From Acidobacteriota bacterium (GTDB lineage Bacteria; Actinomycetota; Acidimicrobiia; Acidimicrobiales; CADCSY01): DNA of 38,686 bases. This document shows positions 8,309 through 15,432 of the stretch, in pieces (position 1 is the first letter of the stretch; every line of letters starts with the position of its first letter). Location of the stretch: NCBI GenBank assembly GCA_019510095.1, contig JAEKLB010000027.1, forward strand, positions 1 through 38,686, in the 5' to 3' direction. Below the pieces are notes generated by a model. That model was not told the DNA's origin. It ran no database searches and worked only from the letters and a program-made list of their open reading frames with translations. The position numbers and the translations under genes are program-made.

Positions 8309-9349
8309 TCAGGCGATGCCGCGGCCCTTACCGGTGTGGGCCTGGCGGCGGTGGAAGCGCTCCTGGGCCAGCTCGACCAGCCGGTCGATCAACGCCGCAT
8401 AGGGCAGGCCGGCCGCTTCCCAGAGCTGCGGGTACATCGAGAAGGGCGTGAAGCCGGGGATGGTGTTGACCTCGTTGATCAGCAGGCCGCGGCCGCCGGC
8501 GTCGTAGAAGAAGTCGACCCGGGCCATGCCCTCGCACCGGAGTGCCTTGAAGGCGGCGACGGCGAGCCGTTGGCCCTCGGCCATCACGTCGTCGGGCAGA
8601 TCGGTCGGCACGATCAGCTCGGCGCCCTCGCCGGAGTACTTGTCGTCGTAGTCGTAGAACTCGTGGGAGGGCACGATCTCGCCGAGGAGCGTGGCCTGAG
8701 GATGGAGGTTGCCGAGCACCGCGCACTCGACCTCACGCCCGACGATGGCTTCCTCGATGACGATCAGCTCGTCGTACCGAAGGGCGAGCGTGCAGGCGTC
8801 GCCGAGCTCGTGCTCGTCGTGCGCCTTGGTCACGCCGACCGACGAGCCCATGTTGGCGGGCTTGACGAACACCGGATAGCCCAGCGCCCGCCCGACCTCG
8901 AGCGGATCGGGGAGCGCGCTGGCGTGCGCCGTCTGCCACGCCGCCTGGGGGAGCCCAGCGCGTGCCAGCACCTCCTTGGTCATGGCCTTGTCCATGGCGA
9001 CGGCGGAGCCGAGCACGCCGCTACCGACGTAGGGAACGGCGGCTACCTCGAGGAGGCCCTGCACTGTGCCGTCCTCCCCGAGCGGGCCGTGCAGCAGTGG
9101 GAGCACCACATCGGCACCGGCCACCGCGGTGAAGGGCTCGACCGGCCGACCCTCAGCGAGCAGGGCACCCGGTCGCTCAGCGGCTTCGACCCACGCTCCC
9201 TCGGGCGTGATCCCGATGGGGACGACGTCGTACCGCGCCCGGTCGACCGCCGCCAGCACGCACGCGGCGGTGACGCACGAGACCTCGCGCTCGGCAGAGC
9301 GCCCGCCGAACAGGACGACGAGCCGGGTCCGGTGGGCGGGCTCGGCCAT
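8309..9349 (-). CDS. ddl: D-alanine--D-alanine ligase
   Basis: A 346-residue ATP-grasp ligase joining two D-alanines for peptidoglycan in the cytoplasm. It opens with the Ddl hallmark VVLFGGRSAEREVS, continues with LPLLHGPLGEDGTVQG and MDKAMTKEV, carries the ATP-grasp signature YPVFVKPANMGSSVGV, and ends with INEVNTIPGFTPFSMYP, the metal- and D-Ala-binding loop. The ATG at 9349 gives the normal N-terminus; the much longer open frame upstream is antisense to murF. The gene is head to head with murF, whose enzyme consumes the dipeptide. A TACGTT -10 box ends 7 bases before the ATG, suggesting leaderless expression. Confidence 0.95.
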   Translation of the reverse strand: MAEPAHRTRLVVLFGGRSAEREVSCVTAACVLAAVDRARYDVVPIGITPEGAWVEAAERPGALLAEGRPVEPFTAVAGADVVLPLLHGPLGEDGTVQGLLEVAAVPYVGSGVLGSAVAMDKAMTKEVLARAGLPQAAWQTAHASALPDPLEVGRALGYPVFVKPANMGSSVGVTKAHDEHELGDACTLALRYDELIVIEEAIVGREVECAVLGNLHPQATLLGEIVPSHEFYDYDDKYSGEGAELIVPTDLPDDVMAEGQRLAVAAFKALRCEGMARVDFFYDAGGRGLLINEVNTIPGFTPFSMYPQLWEAAGLPYAALIDRLVELAQERFHRRQAHTGKGRGIA

Positions 9350-9355
9350 CCGTGG

Positions 9356-9362
9356 CAACGTA
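9356..9362. promoter_or_regulatory. Overlapping divergent -10 boxes of ddl and murF
   Basis: The 7-base sequence CAACGTA reads as TACGTT on the minus strand (9362-9357), 7 bases before the ddl ATG, and as CAACGT on the plus strand (9356-9361), 6 bases before the murF GTG. Both match xANNNT at the distance used by the other leaderless genes here. The two boxes share five or more base pairs. Confidence 0.45.
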
Positions 9363-9367
9363 CCCGC

Positions 9368-10669
9368 GTGAGGTTCACCGCTAGCGACGTGGCTGCCGCG
9401 ACCGGCGGCGAGCTGGTGGGTCCCGACGTCGAGATCGACGGCGTCTCGGTCGACACCAGGGCCGAGGTGGCCGGCCGGCTGTTCGTGCCGATCGTCGCAG
9501 CTCGCGACGGCCACGACTTCATACCGGCTGCCCTCGCTGGCGGCGCGGCGGCGTACCTCACGGTTGGCCCCGCCGAGGGCGGGACGGCCATCAGGGTCGA
9601 CGACACGCTCGTGGCGCTTGGCGCGGTCGGCCGGGCCGCCCGCGACCGGCTTCCCGACGTTGTCGTGGGGATCACCGGATCGGTGGGCAAGACCAGCGTG
9701 AAGGACCTGCTGGCCGCAGTGCTGGCCCAGCGCTTCCGGACGGTGTCGAGCGAGCGGTCGTTCAACAACGAGATCGGTGTGCCGATCACCCTCGCCAACG
9801 CGCCCGGCGACACCGAAGCGGCCGTGGTCGAGATGGGTGCCCGCGGCATCGGCCACATCCGACTCCTGTGCGGCATCGCCCGGCCGGTGGTCGGTGTGGT
9901 CACCGCCGTCGGCCACGTGCACACCGAGCTGTTCGGCACCATCGACGACGTCGCCATCGGCAAGGGCGAGCTTGTCGAGGCGCTGCCGGCGGACGGCACG
10001 GCCATCCTCAACGCCGACGACGATCGCGTGGCGGCGATGGCCGTCCGGTCGTCGGCACCGGTTGTGTCGTACGGGCTCGCCGGCGCCGACGTCACCGCCG
10101 AGCACGTGGCGCTCGACGACGACCTGCGGGCGTCGTTCCGGCTGTGCTCGCCGGCCGGCACCGTCGAGGTCTCGCTCTCGGCCCGCGGCGCCCATCAGGT
10201 GTCGAACGCGCTGGCGGCGGCGGCGGCCGGTCTGGCATGCGGGGTCGAGCTCGACGCCATCGCCGCCGGGTTGCACGACGCCGCCCTGTCGCCGTGGCGG
10301 ATGGAGCTCGCTCGCACCCGCACCGGCGCGCTGGTGCTCAACGACTCGTACAACGCCAACCCGATCTCGGTGGCGGCTGCGCTTCAGGCATTGGCCCACT
10401 TGCCGGCTCGCCGCCGGGTGGCAGTGCTGGGCACCATGGCCGAGCTCGGCGATGTGGCCGACCGTGAGCACGCCCAGGTCGGGGCGCTTGCCGATCGGCT
10501 TGGTCTGCGGTTGGTGGCGGTGGGCGAGTCCCGTTACGGCGGTGAGCTGGTGAGCACGCTCGACGACGCGGCGACGCTCCTCGGCGATCTCGGTGAAGGG
10601 GACGCGGTGCTGCTCAAGGGAAGTCGGGTTGCCGGGCTCGAGCGCCTCGCCGAACGGCTGCTGGGATGA
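9368..10669 (+). CDS. murF: UDP-N-acetylmuramoyl-tripeptide--D-alanyl-D-alanine ligase
   Basis: A 433-residue Mur ligase that adds D-Ala-D-Ala to UDP-MurNAc-tripeptide in the cytoplasm. It shows the N-terminal MurF domain with GVSVDTR and a GRLFVPIVAARDGHDF segment (about 25-51), the ATP P-loop GITGSVGKTS at 101-110, the family strand ERSFNNEIGVPITL, the magnesium-binding VVEMGARGIGHI, and the C-terminal VLNDSYNANP motif. The GTG at 9368 begins MRFTASDVAAATGG, the usual MurF start. The next gene overlaps it by 4 bases (ATGA). Its partner ddl is divergent and 18 bases away. The usual dcw partners (mraY, murD, ftsW) are not adjacent. Confidence 0.94.
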   Translation: MRFTASDVAAATGGELVGPDVEIDGVSVDTRAEVAGRLFVPIVAARDGHDFIPAALAGGAAAYLTVGPAEGGTAIRVDDTLVALGAVGRAARDRLPDVVVGITGSVGKTSVKDLLAAVLAQRFRTVSSERSFNNEIGVPITLANAPGDTEAAVVEMGARGIGHIRLLCGIARPVVGVVTAVGHVHTELFGTIDDVAIGKGELVEALPADGTAILNADDDRVAAMAVRSSAPVVSYGLAGADVTAEHVALDDDLRASFRLCSPAGTVEVSLSARGAHQVSNALAAAAAGLACGVELDAIAAGLHDAALSPWRMELARTRTGALVLNDSYNANPISVAAALQALAHLPARRRVAVLGTMAELGDVADREHAQVGALADRLGLRLVAVGESRYGGELVSTLDDAATLLGDLGEGDAVLLKGSRVAGLERLAERLLG

Positions 10670-11577
10670 CCGTCGCCGTTTCCGTCGTCCCCGAGGACGC
10701 CCCCGCGTGGGTCGTCGACGCTGTCCGCGCCGGCGGCGGCATGATCGTCCCGCTCGCCGAGGCCGAGGCGTTGGTGTGGGCCAACCCGTGGCAGCCCGAT
10801 CTCCTGGGCCGGGTCGTTGCGGGCGCGCCCCAGCTCCGCTGGGTCCACCTGCCCTTCGCTGGCGTCGAGCCCTACATCGACCTCATGACGCCTGACCGGG
10901 TGTGGACGTGCGGCAAGGGCGTCTACGCCGAGCCGGTCGCCGAGCACGCCTTGGCCTTGGCGCTCGCCGGGCTGCGCTGCCTGCCGACGAGGATCACGGC
11001 GCGGGAGTGGGGCGCCCACGACGGGCGGTCGCTGTTCGACCGGCCGGTCACGATCGTGGGTGGTGGCGGCATCACCGAGTGGTTGGTCCGGCTGCTGGCG
11101 CCGTTCCGGTGCGCGGTCACCGTCGTGCGCCGCCAGGACGTGCCGTTCGCTGGTGCCGACCGCGTCCTCACCGTCGACCACCTCCACGAGGCGCTCCCCG
11201 GTGCCGCGGTGGTGTTCCTGGCCCTGGCGCTGACGCCGGCGACGACCGGGATCATCGGTGCCGCCGAGCTGGCGGCCATGGATGCCGAGGCCTGGTTGGT
11301 GAACGTGGCCCGCGGCCGGCACGTGGTGACCGACGACCTGGTCGCGGCGCTGCGCGATGGCGTGATCGGGGGTGCCGCCCTCGACGTGACCGACCCCGAG
11401 CCGCTGCCGCCCGGGCATCCGCTGTGGGAGCTGCCGAACTGCATCATCACCCCACACACGGCCAATACGGTCCCCATGGCCCAGCCCCACCTGGCGGCCC
11501 GGCTCACCCAGAACGTGGCCGCCTACGCCGCCGGCCGGCCGCTGATCGGCACCGTCGACCTGGCCGCTGGCTACTGA
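10666..11577 (+). CDS. D-2-hydroxyacid dehydrogenase family protein
   Basis: A 303-residue NAD-dependent 2-hydroxyacid dehydrogenase. The C-terminal catalytic features are present: VNVARGRHV (Arg), DVTDPEPLPPGHPLW (Glu) and ITPHTAN (His). The dinucleotide loop reads VGGGGITEWL in place of the usual GLGxIG, so the third glycine is a threonine. The substrate-binding domain is shorter than in typical enzymes (about 330 residues). It is ATGA-coupled to murF, so both are made from one message; a link with cell-wall D-amino or hydroxy acids (for example D-lactate) is possible but unproven. Confidence 0.85.
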   Translation: MTVAVSVVPEDAPAWVVDAVRAGGGMIVPLAEAEALVWANPWQPDLLGRVVAGAPQLRWVHLPFAGVEPYIDLMTPDRVWTCGKGVYAEPVAEHALALALAGLRCLPTRITAREWGAHDGRSLFDRPVTIVGGGGITEWLVRLLAPFRCAVTVVRRQDVPFAGADRVLTVDHLHEALPGAAVVFLALALTPATTGIIGAAELAAMDAEAWLVNVARGRHVVTDDLVAALRDGVIGGAALDVTDPEPLPPGHPLWELPNCIITPHTANTVPMAQPHLAARLTQNVAAYAAGRPLIGTVDLAAGY

Positions 11578-11618
11578 CGGGACCCAGGCCTGTTCCCTGG
11601 TTGACGATGCGTTGGCCG

Positions 11619-11624
11619 TAACGT
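11619..11624 (+). promoter_or_regulatory. -10 box TAACGT upstream of the J-domain gene
   Basis: TAACGT fits TANNNT and ends 6 bases before an ATC codon at 11631 that opens the full J-domain frame. An in-frame TGA at 11625-11627 closes the frame just upstream, so no conventional start lies between the box and the domain. Confidence 0.5.
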
Positions 11625-11630
11625 TGAGCC

Positions 11631-12290
11631 ATCGCCATCCAGACGCTCTACGACGTGCTCGGCGTGCAGCGTCGAGCCACTCCGGAGGAGATTCGGCGCG
11701 CCTACCACGACCTGGCGCGGGTGCTGCATCCCGACCGGCTCGAGGGACGGATGGGTCCAGAGCGGGTTGGCGCCGAACGGCGGATGCAAGAGATCAACGA
11801 GGCCTGGCGGATCCTGCGCGATCCGGGGTCACGGGCCGCCTACGACCAGTCGCTGGGCATGCGGGCGGCCAAGCCGCCTCGGCCCCAGGCGACGCCGAGC
11901 GCCCGGGACGACGACGACGACCTCGACTTCGACACGCCCTTCCAGGGGAAGCCGGCTGAGCCGGGAGACCTCACCGTGTCGGTGGCCCGGGCCCTGCCGT
12001 GGCTGGTCATCGCCGTGGTGCTCGGCGCCATCTTCATCTTCACCGCCTTTGCCCGCCACAGCACGTCGGAGGCGCCCAAGCCGAGCTCGCTGATCGGCCA
12101 GTGCATCACCTCGAGCGGCGGGGGCATGGTGGCGGTGCCCTGCGCCGGGCCCAACGACGGCAAGGTCATCGACGTCGAGCCCGAGGCGTCGGCCTGCCCG
12201 TCGGGCAGCAGCGCCCGGTCGGTGTCGGCCAAGGAGTGGATGTGCCTCGAGCCGGTCGCCCAGGGCGCCACCGGCACCACGTCCCCGTAG
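11631..12290 (+). CDS. Membrane-anchored J-domain (DnaJ-like) protein, likely ATC start
   Basis: From 11631 the frame encodes 219 residues. An N-terminal J domain (about residues 5-65) begins QTLYDVLGV, contains the HPD motif in VLHPDRL, and ends EAWRILRDPGSRAAYD; J domains stimulate Hsp70 ATPase. An acidic linker (DDDDDLDFDTPF) leads to one transmembrane helix (LPWLVIAVVLGAIFIF, about 120-140) and an outer tail with a few cysteines. The only GTG in range (11655) would cut off the conserved Tyr-Asp of helix I, and an in-frame stop sits at 11625, so ATC at 11631 (IAIQTLYD) or possibly ATC at 11637 is the best start, placed as for the other leaderless genes. The stop TAG forms part of the next gene's -10 box. 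Confidence 0.75.
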   Translation: MAIQTLYDVLGVQRRATPEEIRRAYHDLARVLHPDRLEGRMGPERVGAERRMQEINEAWRILRDPGSRAAYDQSLGMRAAKPPRPQATPSARDDDDDLDFDTPFQGKPAEPGDLTVSVARALPWLVIAVVLGAIFIFTAFARHSTSEAPKPSSLIGQCITSSGGGMVAVPCAGPNDGKVIDVEPEASACPSGSSARSVSAKEWMCLEPVAQGATGTTSP

Positions 12291-12293
12291 ATT
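12288..12293 (+). promoter_or_regulatory. -10 box TAGATT, leaderless start at 12300
   Basis: TAGATT ends 6 bases before the GTG at 12300. Its first three bases are the stop codon of the J-domain gene. Confidence 0.55.
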
Positions 12294-12299
12294 GACGCC

Positions 12300-12965
12300 G
12301 TGACCGCGCCGGTCGCCCCCTGGCCGCTCAGTGGCGAGTGCATGGTCGCACTGGCCCGGTGCCCCGCGACCCGCGGCGACCTGCCCCACGGCATCAGCCC
12401 GCTTCGGGGTCGAGTGCTCATCGTCGCCGCCCGTTACGACGCCTCACCCGTCGGGGCCTACCGCGAGCTGGCCATCGGCGAGCCGGCCCGTCTCGGACCC
12501 CGGCTGGGTTGGTGCTTCACGACGGTGGTGACGACCTCCAACGAGGCGCGGATGGGCGGCCGGCTCAACTGGGGCTTCCCCAAGGAGCTCGGCACGCTCG
12601 ACTGGTCGGCCGACGGCAACCTCCGCACCCTCCGATGGGTCGAGCGCGATGTCGTGGTCAGCGGATCGGTCTCCCGCCGCCTCCTGCCGATGGTGCTCCC
12701 GGTGCGGGCGCTCCAGCGCCGCAACGATGGCCCGGTCGTGGTGCCATGGTTCTTTCGCGGCCTCGGCCGCCTCGCTCACGTGTCGGTCGAGACCCCGCCC
12801 GACGACGGGCTGGCCCCGCTCCAGGGTGAGCATCGAGGTGTCGACGTGGCCAGCACCCACTTCGTCATGCGCCCGGCACGGCACCCCATTGGCATCGCGT
12901 CGACCTTCCGGGCCCCCCTTCGTGCGCCCGAGCCCGCGCTATCTTTGTCCGCCCCGGGCGATTAG
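12300..12965 (+). CDS. Acetoacetate decarboxylase-like fold protein
   Basis: A 221-residue protein resembling the acetoacetate decarboxylase-like superfamily: a hydrophobic-rich barrel with VGAYRELAIGEPARLG, the diagnostic TTVVTTSNEARMGGRLNWGFPKELGTLDW stretch (about residues 74-102), and paired strands after it. The catalytic lysine of true decarboxylases aligns near GFPKELG, but I cannot confirm the active site, so the reaction is uncertain. The GTG start is leaderless by position. The 3' end is unusual: the last ten bases, including the TAG stop, are the first ten bases of a tRNA-Val gene, whose -10 box is also inside this reading frame. Confidence 0.75.
   Translation: MTAPVAPWPLSGECMVALARCPATRGDLPHGISPLRGRVLIVAARYDASPVGAYRELAIGEPARLGPRLGWCFTTVVTTSNEARMGGRLNWGFPKELGTLDWSADGNLRTLRWVERDVVVSGSVSRRLLPMVLPVRALQRRNDGPVVVPWFFRGLGRLAHVSVETPPDDGLAPLQGEHRGVDVASTHFVMRPARHPIGIASTFRAPLRAPEPALSLSAPGD
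12940..12945 (+). promoter_or_regulatory. -10 box TATCTT for tRNA-Val
   Basis: TATCTT lies 10 bases upstream of the mature tRNA 5' end, inside the end of the preceding coding region. This is a normal distance for a tRNA promoter. Confidence 0.55.
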
Positions 12966-13027
12966 CTCAGCGGTAGAGCGCTGCCTTCACACGGCAGAGG
13001 CCCGCGGTTCGAGACCGCGATCGCCCA
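12956..13027 (+). tRNA. tRNA-Val (anticodon CAC)
   Basis: A 72-base cloverleaf. The acceptor stem GGGCGAT pairs with ATCGCCC; the D arm is GCTC/GAGC with an AGCGGTA loop; the anticodon stem CTGCC/GGCAG encloses TTCACAC, giving anticodon CAC for valine GTG; the variable loop is AGGCC; the T arm CGCGG/CCGCG encloses TTCGAGA. The discriminator is A and the 3' CCA is not encoded (genomic CCG). Its first ten bases are also the end of the upstream coding region, and an integrase gene follows about 120 bases downstream. Confidence 0.96.
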
Positions 13028-13053
13028 CCGGGAATCCGCAGGTCACGGCATGT

Positions 13054-13081
13054 GAGGCGAGTCTTCGGACTCGCCTCTTCT
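13054..13081 (+). terminator. Intrinsic-type terminator after tRNA-Val
   Basis: A 10-bp GC-rich stem (GAGGCGAGTC/GACTCGCCTC) with a TTCG tetraloop is followed by TTCT, 27 bases after the tRNA. A related hairpin with compensated stem changes occurs at 16834, in front of a related repeat. Confidence 0.75.
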
Positions 13082-13082
13082 G

Positions 13083-13189
13083 CTGATCCCCCGCGGAAAA
13101 CCCGCGAAAACCCGCGGACATTGGCGGTCACCCGCGGGGCATGACGGTCATCAGAGGCCAAGGCCCTGCCCTCTGCCGAGCTCATCGAG
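13083..13189. repeat. Island repeat, left copy
   Basis: About 107 bases covering the end of the integrase gene and its downstream region are imperfectly repeated at 16861-16958. The best core is 36 bases (13116-13151) with three mismatches to 16884-16919. It begins with GGACATTGGCGGTC and ends TGACGGTCAT; the block also contains several CCGCGG/CCCGCG units that may be integrase arm sites. Confidence 0.7.
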
Positions 13190-14284
13190 TCGGTCGATGA
13201 CCTCGCGCTCGTGTCCCGGGAAGAGATGGCCGTAGCGGTCGAGCACGACCGCGACCGACGTGTGGCCGGCCCACGTCGCGATCTGCTTCGGGCTGGCGCC
13301 GGCAGCGATCCAGAGCGACACGGCGGTGTGGCGAAGGTCGTGTGGCCGCAGTGGGTCGACGCCCGCCGCCTTGATGGCGGGGTTCCAGTGACGTTGCCGC
13401 CACTGGGAGGCCCGGAGGATGCCGCCGTCAGAGCCAGGGAAGACGAGCCCGTCGGGAGCTGGTGCCGCATACGTGTCGAGATGGTCCCGGAGGGCGTCGA
13501 CGACGAGGCGGGGGAGTGGGACGTCGCGTCGGCCGGCGTTGGTCTTGGGCGGGCCGTGGAAGATCCCTCCCCGGACCTCGACGGCGATCTGGCTGACCCG
13601 GACGACTCGGCGCTCGAGATCGAGCTGTGACCGCCGGAGCCCGGCCAGCTCGCCGAGCCGAAGGCCGGCGTAGGCATCAAGGAGGACCAGGGCGCGGTAG
13701 CGGGGTGTGATGGCTTCGGCCAGGCGTGCGATCTCGGCGGGCGCTATCACCCGCATCTCTCGGCGCTCGATCCGGGGCAGTGAGATCCGGTCCGCCGGGC
13801 TTCGACGGATCATCCCGGCGTCTACCGCGCCACGGAGGAGCTTCGAGAGCGTCTGGAACACCTTGTGCACCGTCGCCGGCGCCAGGCCGCGGCCGTGGAG
13901 CTCGGTCACCCATCGGCGGATCTCCATGTGTGTGAGCTGACCCAGGGGGACATCGCCGAACGCGGTGAGCACGTGATTCCGGAGATACGACTCATCCCGC
14001 GCCCGCGACGACGGCCGGAGGCTCACATCGGAACGTGTGAACTCCTCAGCCCAGTCCCGCAGAGGCATCCGACCGCCAGCGGGGTCGAGCCACTCGCCTC
14101 GCTGCCGGTCGGCCTCCGTCCGTGACAGGAACCACTGCGCCTCCCGCTTGGTGCCGAACCGTCGAGAGCGCTCACGGCCGTCGGGCGCCCGATACCGAGC
14201 CTCCCAACGCCCCGACTCCACCCGGCGCACATGTCCCACAGCCGCCGATGATGAAGACGACCACTCACTGGTTGTCTCACACAC
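13151..14284 (-). CDS. Tyrosine recombinase/phage-type integrase
   Basis: A 377-residue site-specific recombinase. The N-terminus has an arm-binding-like strand (GRWEARYRAPDGRERS), then a SAM-like core-binding domain (LRDWAEEFTRSD to the TVHKVFQTLSKLL helix), then the catalytic domain with all expected residues: Arg in AGLRLGELAGL, His-x-x-Arg in HDLRHTAVS, His in AGHTSVAVV and nucleophile Tyr in LDRYGHL. It looks intact. It sits just downstream of tRNA-Val and reads toward it, the usual layout for an element using that tRNA as its target. The GTG start at 14284 gives a serine-rich leader; GTG at 14239 is an alternative. A diverged remnant of a similar C-terminus lies at the island's far end. 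Confidence 0.9.
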   Translation of the reverse strand: MCETTSEWSSSSSAAVGHVRRVESGRWEARYRAPDGRERSRRFGTKREAQWFLSRTEADRQRGEWLDPAGGRMPLRDWAEEFTRSDVSLRPSSRARDESYLRNHVLTAFGDVPLGQLTHMEIRRWVTELHGRGLAPATVHKVFQTLSKLLRGAVDAGMIRRSPADRISLPRIERREMRVIAPAEIARLAEAITPRYRALVLLDAYAGLRLGELAGLRRSQLDLERRVVRVSQIAVEVRGGIFHGPPKTNAGRRDVPLPRLVVDALRDHLDTYAAPAPDGLVFPGSDGGILRASQWRQRHWNPAIKAAGVDPLRPHDLRHTAVSLWIAAGASPKQIATWAGHTSVAVVLDRYGHLFPGHEREVIDRLDELGRGQGLGL

Positions 14285-14439
14285 GCGCTCACGTGAGTGG
14301 CGTCTTGCGGGATGGCCAGTCCCTGTGATCGGGGCAGTCAGCTGGATTGAGCTGGAGTCCAGGGAATCGGTCCTGGATATTCCCGCGTACCCGGCGGCGG
14401 TGTTCGTGCGTCGTGTTACCTAGAGAGCGAGGAGCACGG

Positions 14440-15432
14440 ATGGTGGAACAGGACAGCCTTGAGGAGGAGCTGGGTCGCCTTCTCGTTGGTCTCGCTGCGG
14501 GACCGGTGGAGATGGACAGCGTCGAGCGGGTGCGGGCGTCAGCGATGCGGATACGCCGACGTCGCAGGTTGGTCGGCGCGATCGGGATCGTGACCGCTCT
14601 CCTGGGGCTCGGCGCGGCAGTGACCGAGAGCACGCGCGGAGCAGACGAACGGAACATGGAGGTGCTTTCGGCCGGGTCCGAACGGCTCCTTCCCAGTTGG
14701 GTGCCTTCGAGGATGGTGTTGCGCAGCGCGCGGCCCCCGGTCACGGCGCCAGTCGTTTATCAGGCGGTGTACCGAGACCGGCCCGGCCGGCGCTGGGTCA
14801 CCCTGACCGCCATCGCCGCCACCGACACCGGAGGTCCCGGAGGTTCACCGGAGGAGTTCCGAACCGCTGACGGTGCCCGCGCCACCCTCACCCATAAAGA
14901 GCACGTCGAGTCCTGGTGGTTCGCGGTGCGTGCCGACTCTCACATCAAGGTCGACGCCACGTTTCAGGGCTTCACGCACGACGAAGCGCTCGCCGCGGCC
15001 AAGACGATCCACCCGGCCGCTGGCAGTGGGCCCGACGCCTTCGAACTCGACCCGGGAGCGGGCATGACGCGCACCCTGGCTGGCTCACCGCCGTGGAAGG
15101 CCCATCGCATGACCATTTCCTACGCCGACAGGCCCGGGAGCGGCCGCTACCTACAGATCGACACCTATCGAACCACCGCCGCGATCACCGATCTCTTCCG
15201 GGCAAACTCCATCCTCGACCGGATCGTCAGCGTTCGGGGCCACAAGGCAGTGGTATTGCGCCCAGGACCAGCGACGACAACGACCGCAGTCGCTTGGACT
15301 GAGGGCCCCGGCGTCGTGGTGTCGGTCTCGACCAAAGGCCTCGGAGCGTCCGCAACGACCAAGATCGCTCGCAGCCTCCGACAAGTCAGCGACGCCACGT
15401 GGAAGCAACAGACTTCACGAGTGCCCCGGTGA
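14440..15432 (+). CDS. Membrane-anchored protein paired with ECF sigma factor (possible anti-sigma)
   Basis: A 330-residue protein with a short cytoplasmic N-terminal segment (about 40 residues, acidic then Arg-rich AMRIRRRRRLVG), one transmembrane helix (about 44-62, IGIVTALLGLGAAV), and a large extracytoplasmic domain with beta-rich, Trp/Thr-rich character. This is the topology of an anti-sigma or sigma-associated sensor, but no zinc-binding anti-sigma motif (HxxxCxxC) is visible in the N-terminal segment. ATG at 14440 has AGGAG 5 bases upstream; the frame is open further upstream without a better start. It overlaps the sigma gene by GTGA. The order (membrane protein first, sigma second) is the reverse of the common layout. 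Island cargo; family not recognised. Confidence 0.65.
   Translation: MVEQDSLEEELGRLLVGLAAGPVEMDSVERVRASAMRIRRRRRLVGAIGIVTALLGLGAAVTESTRGADERNMEVLSAGSERLLPSWVPSRMVLRSARPPVTAPVVYQAVYRDRPGRRWVTLTAIAATDTGGPGGSPEEFRTADGARATLTHKEHVESWWFAVRADSHIKVDATFQGFTHDEALAAAKTIHPAAGSGPDAFELDPGAGMTRTLAGSPPWKAHRMTISYADRPGSGRYLQIDTYRTTAAITDLFRANSILDRIVSVRGHKAVVLRPGPATTTTAVAWTEGPGVVVSVSTKGLGASATTKIARSLRQVSDATWKQQTSRVPR

Noticed and set aside
8261-9367. Plus-strand extension of murF upstream over ddl
   Set aside because: The extension is antisense to ddl, and MurF homology begins exactly at the GTG 9368.
11601-11606. TTGACG as a -35 box for the J-domain gene
   Set aside because: Only 12 bases separate it from the TAACGT -10 box, too short for a usual promoter spacer.
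14362-14384. GGGAAT/ATTCCC inverted repeat upstream of the island sigma operon
   Set aside because: Six-base arms with an 11-base gap can arise by chance; no matching second site was found.
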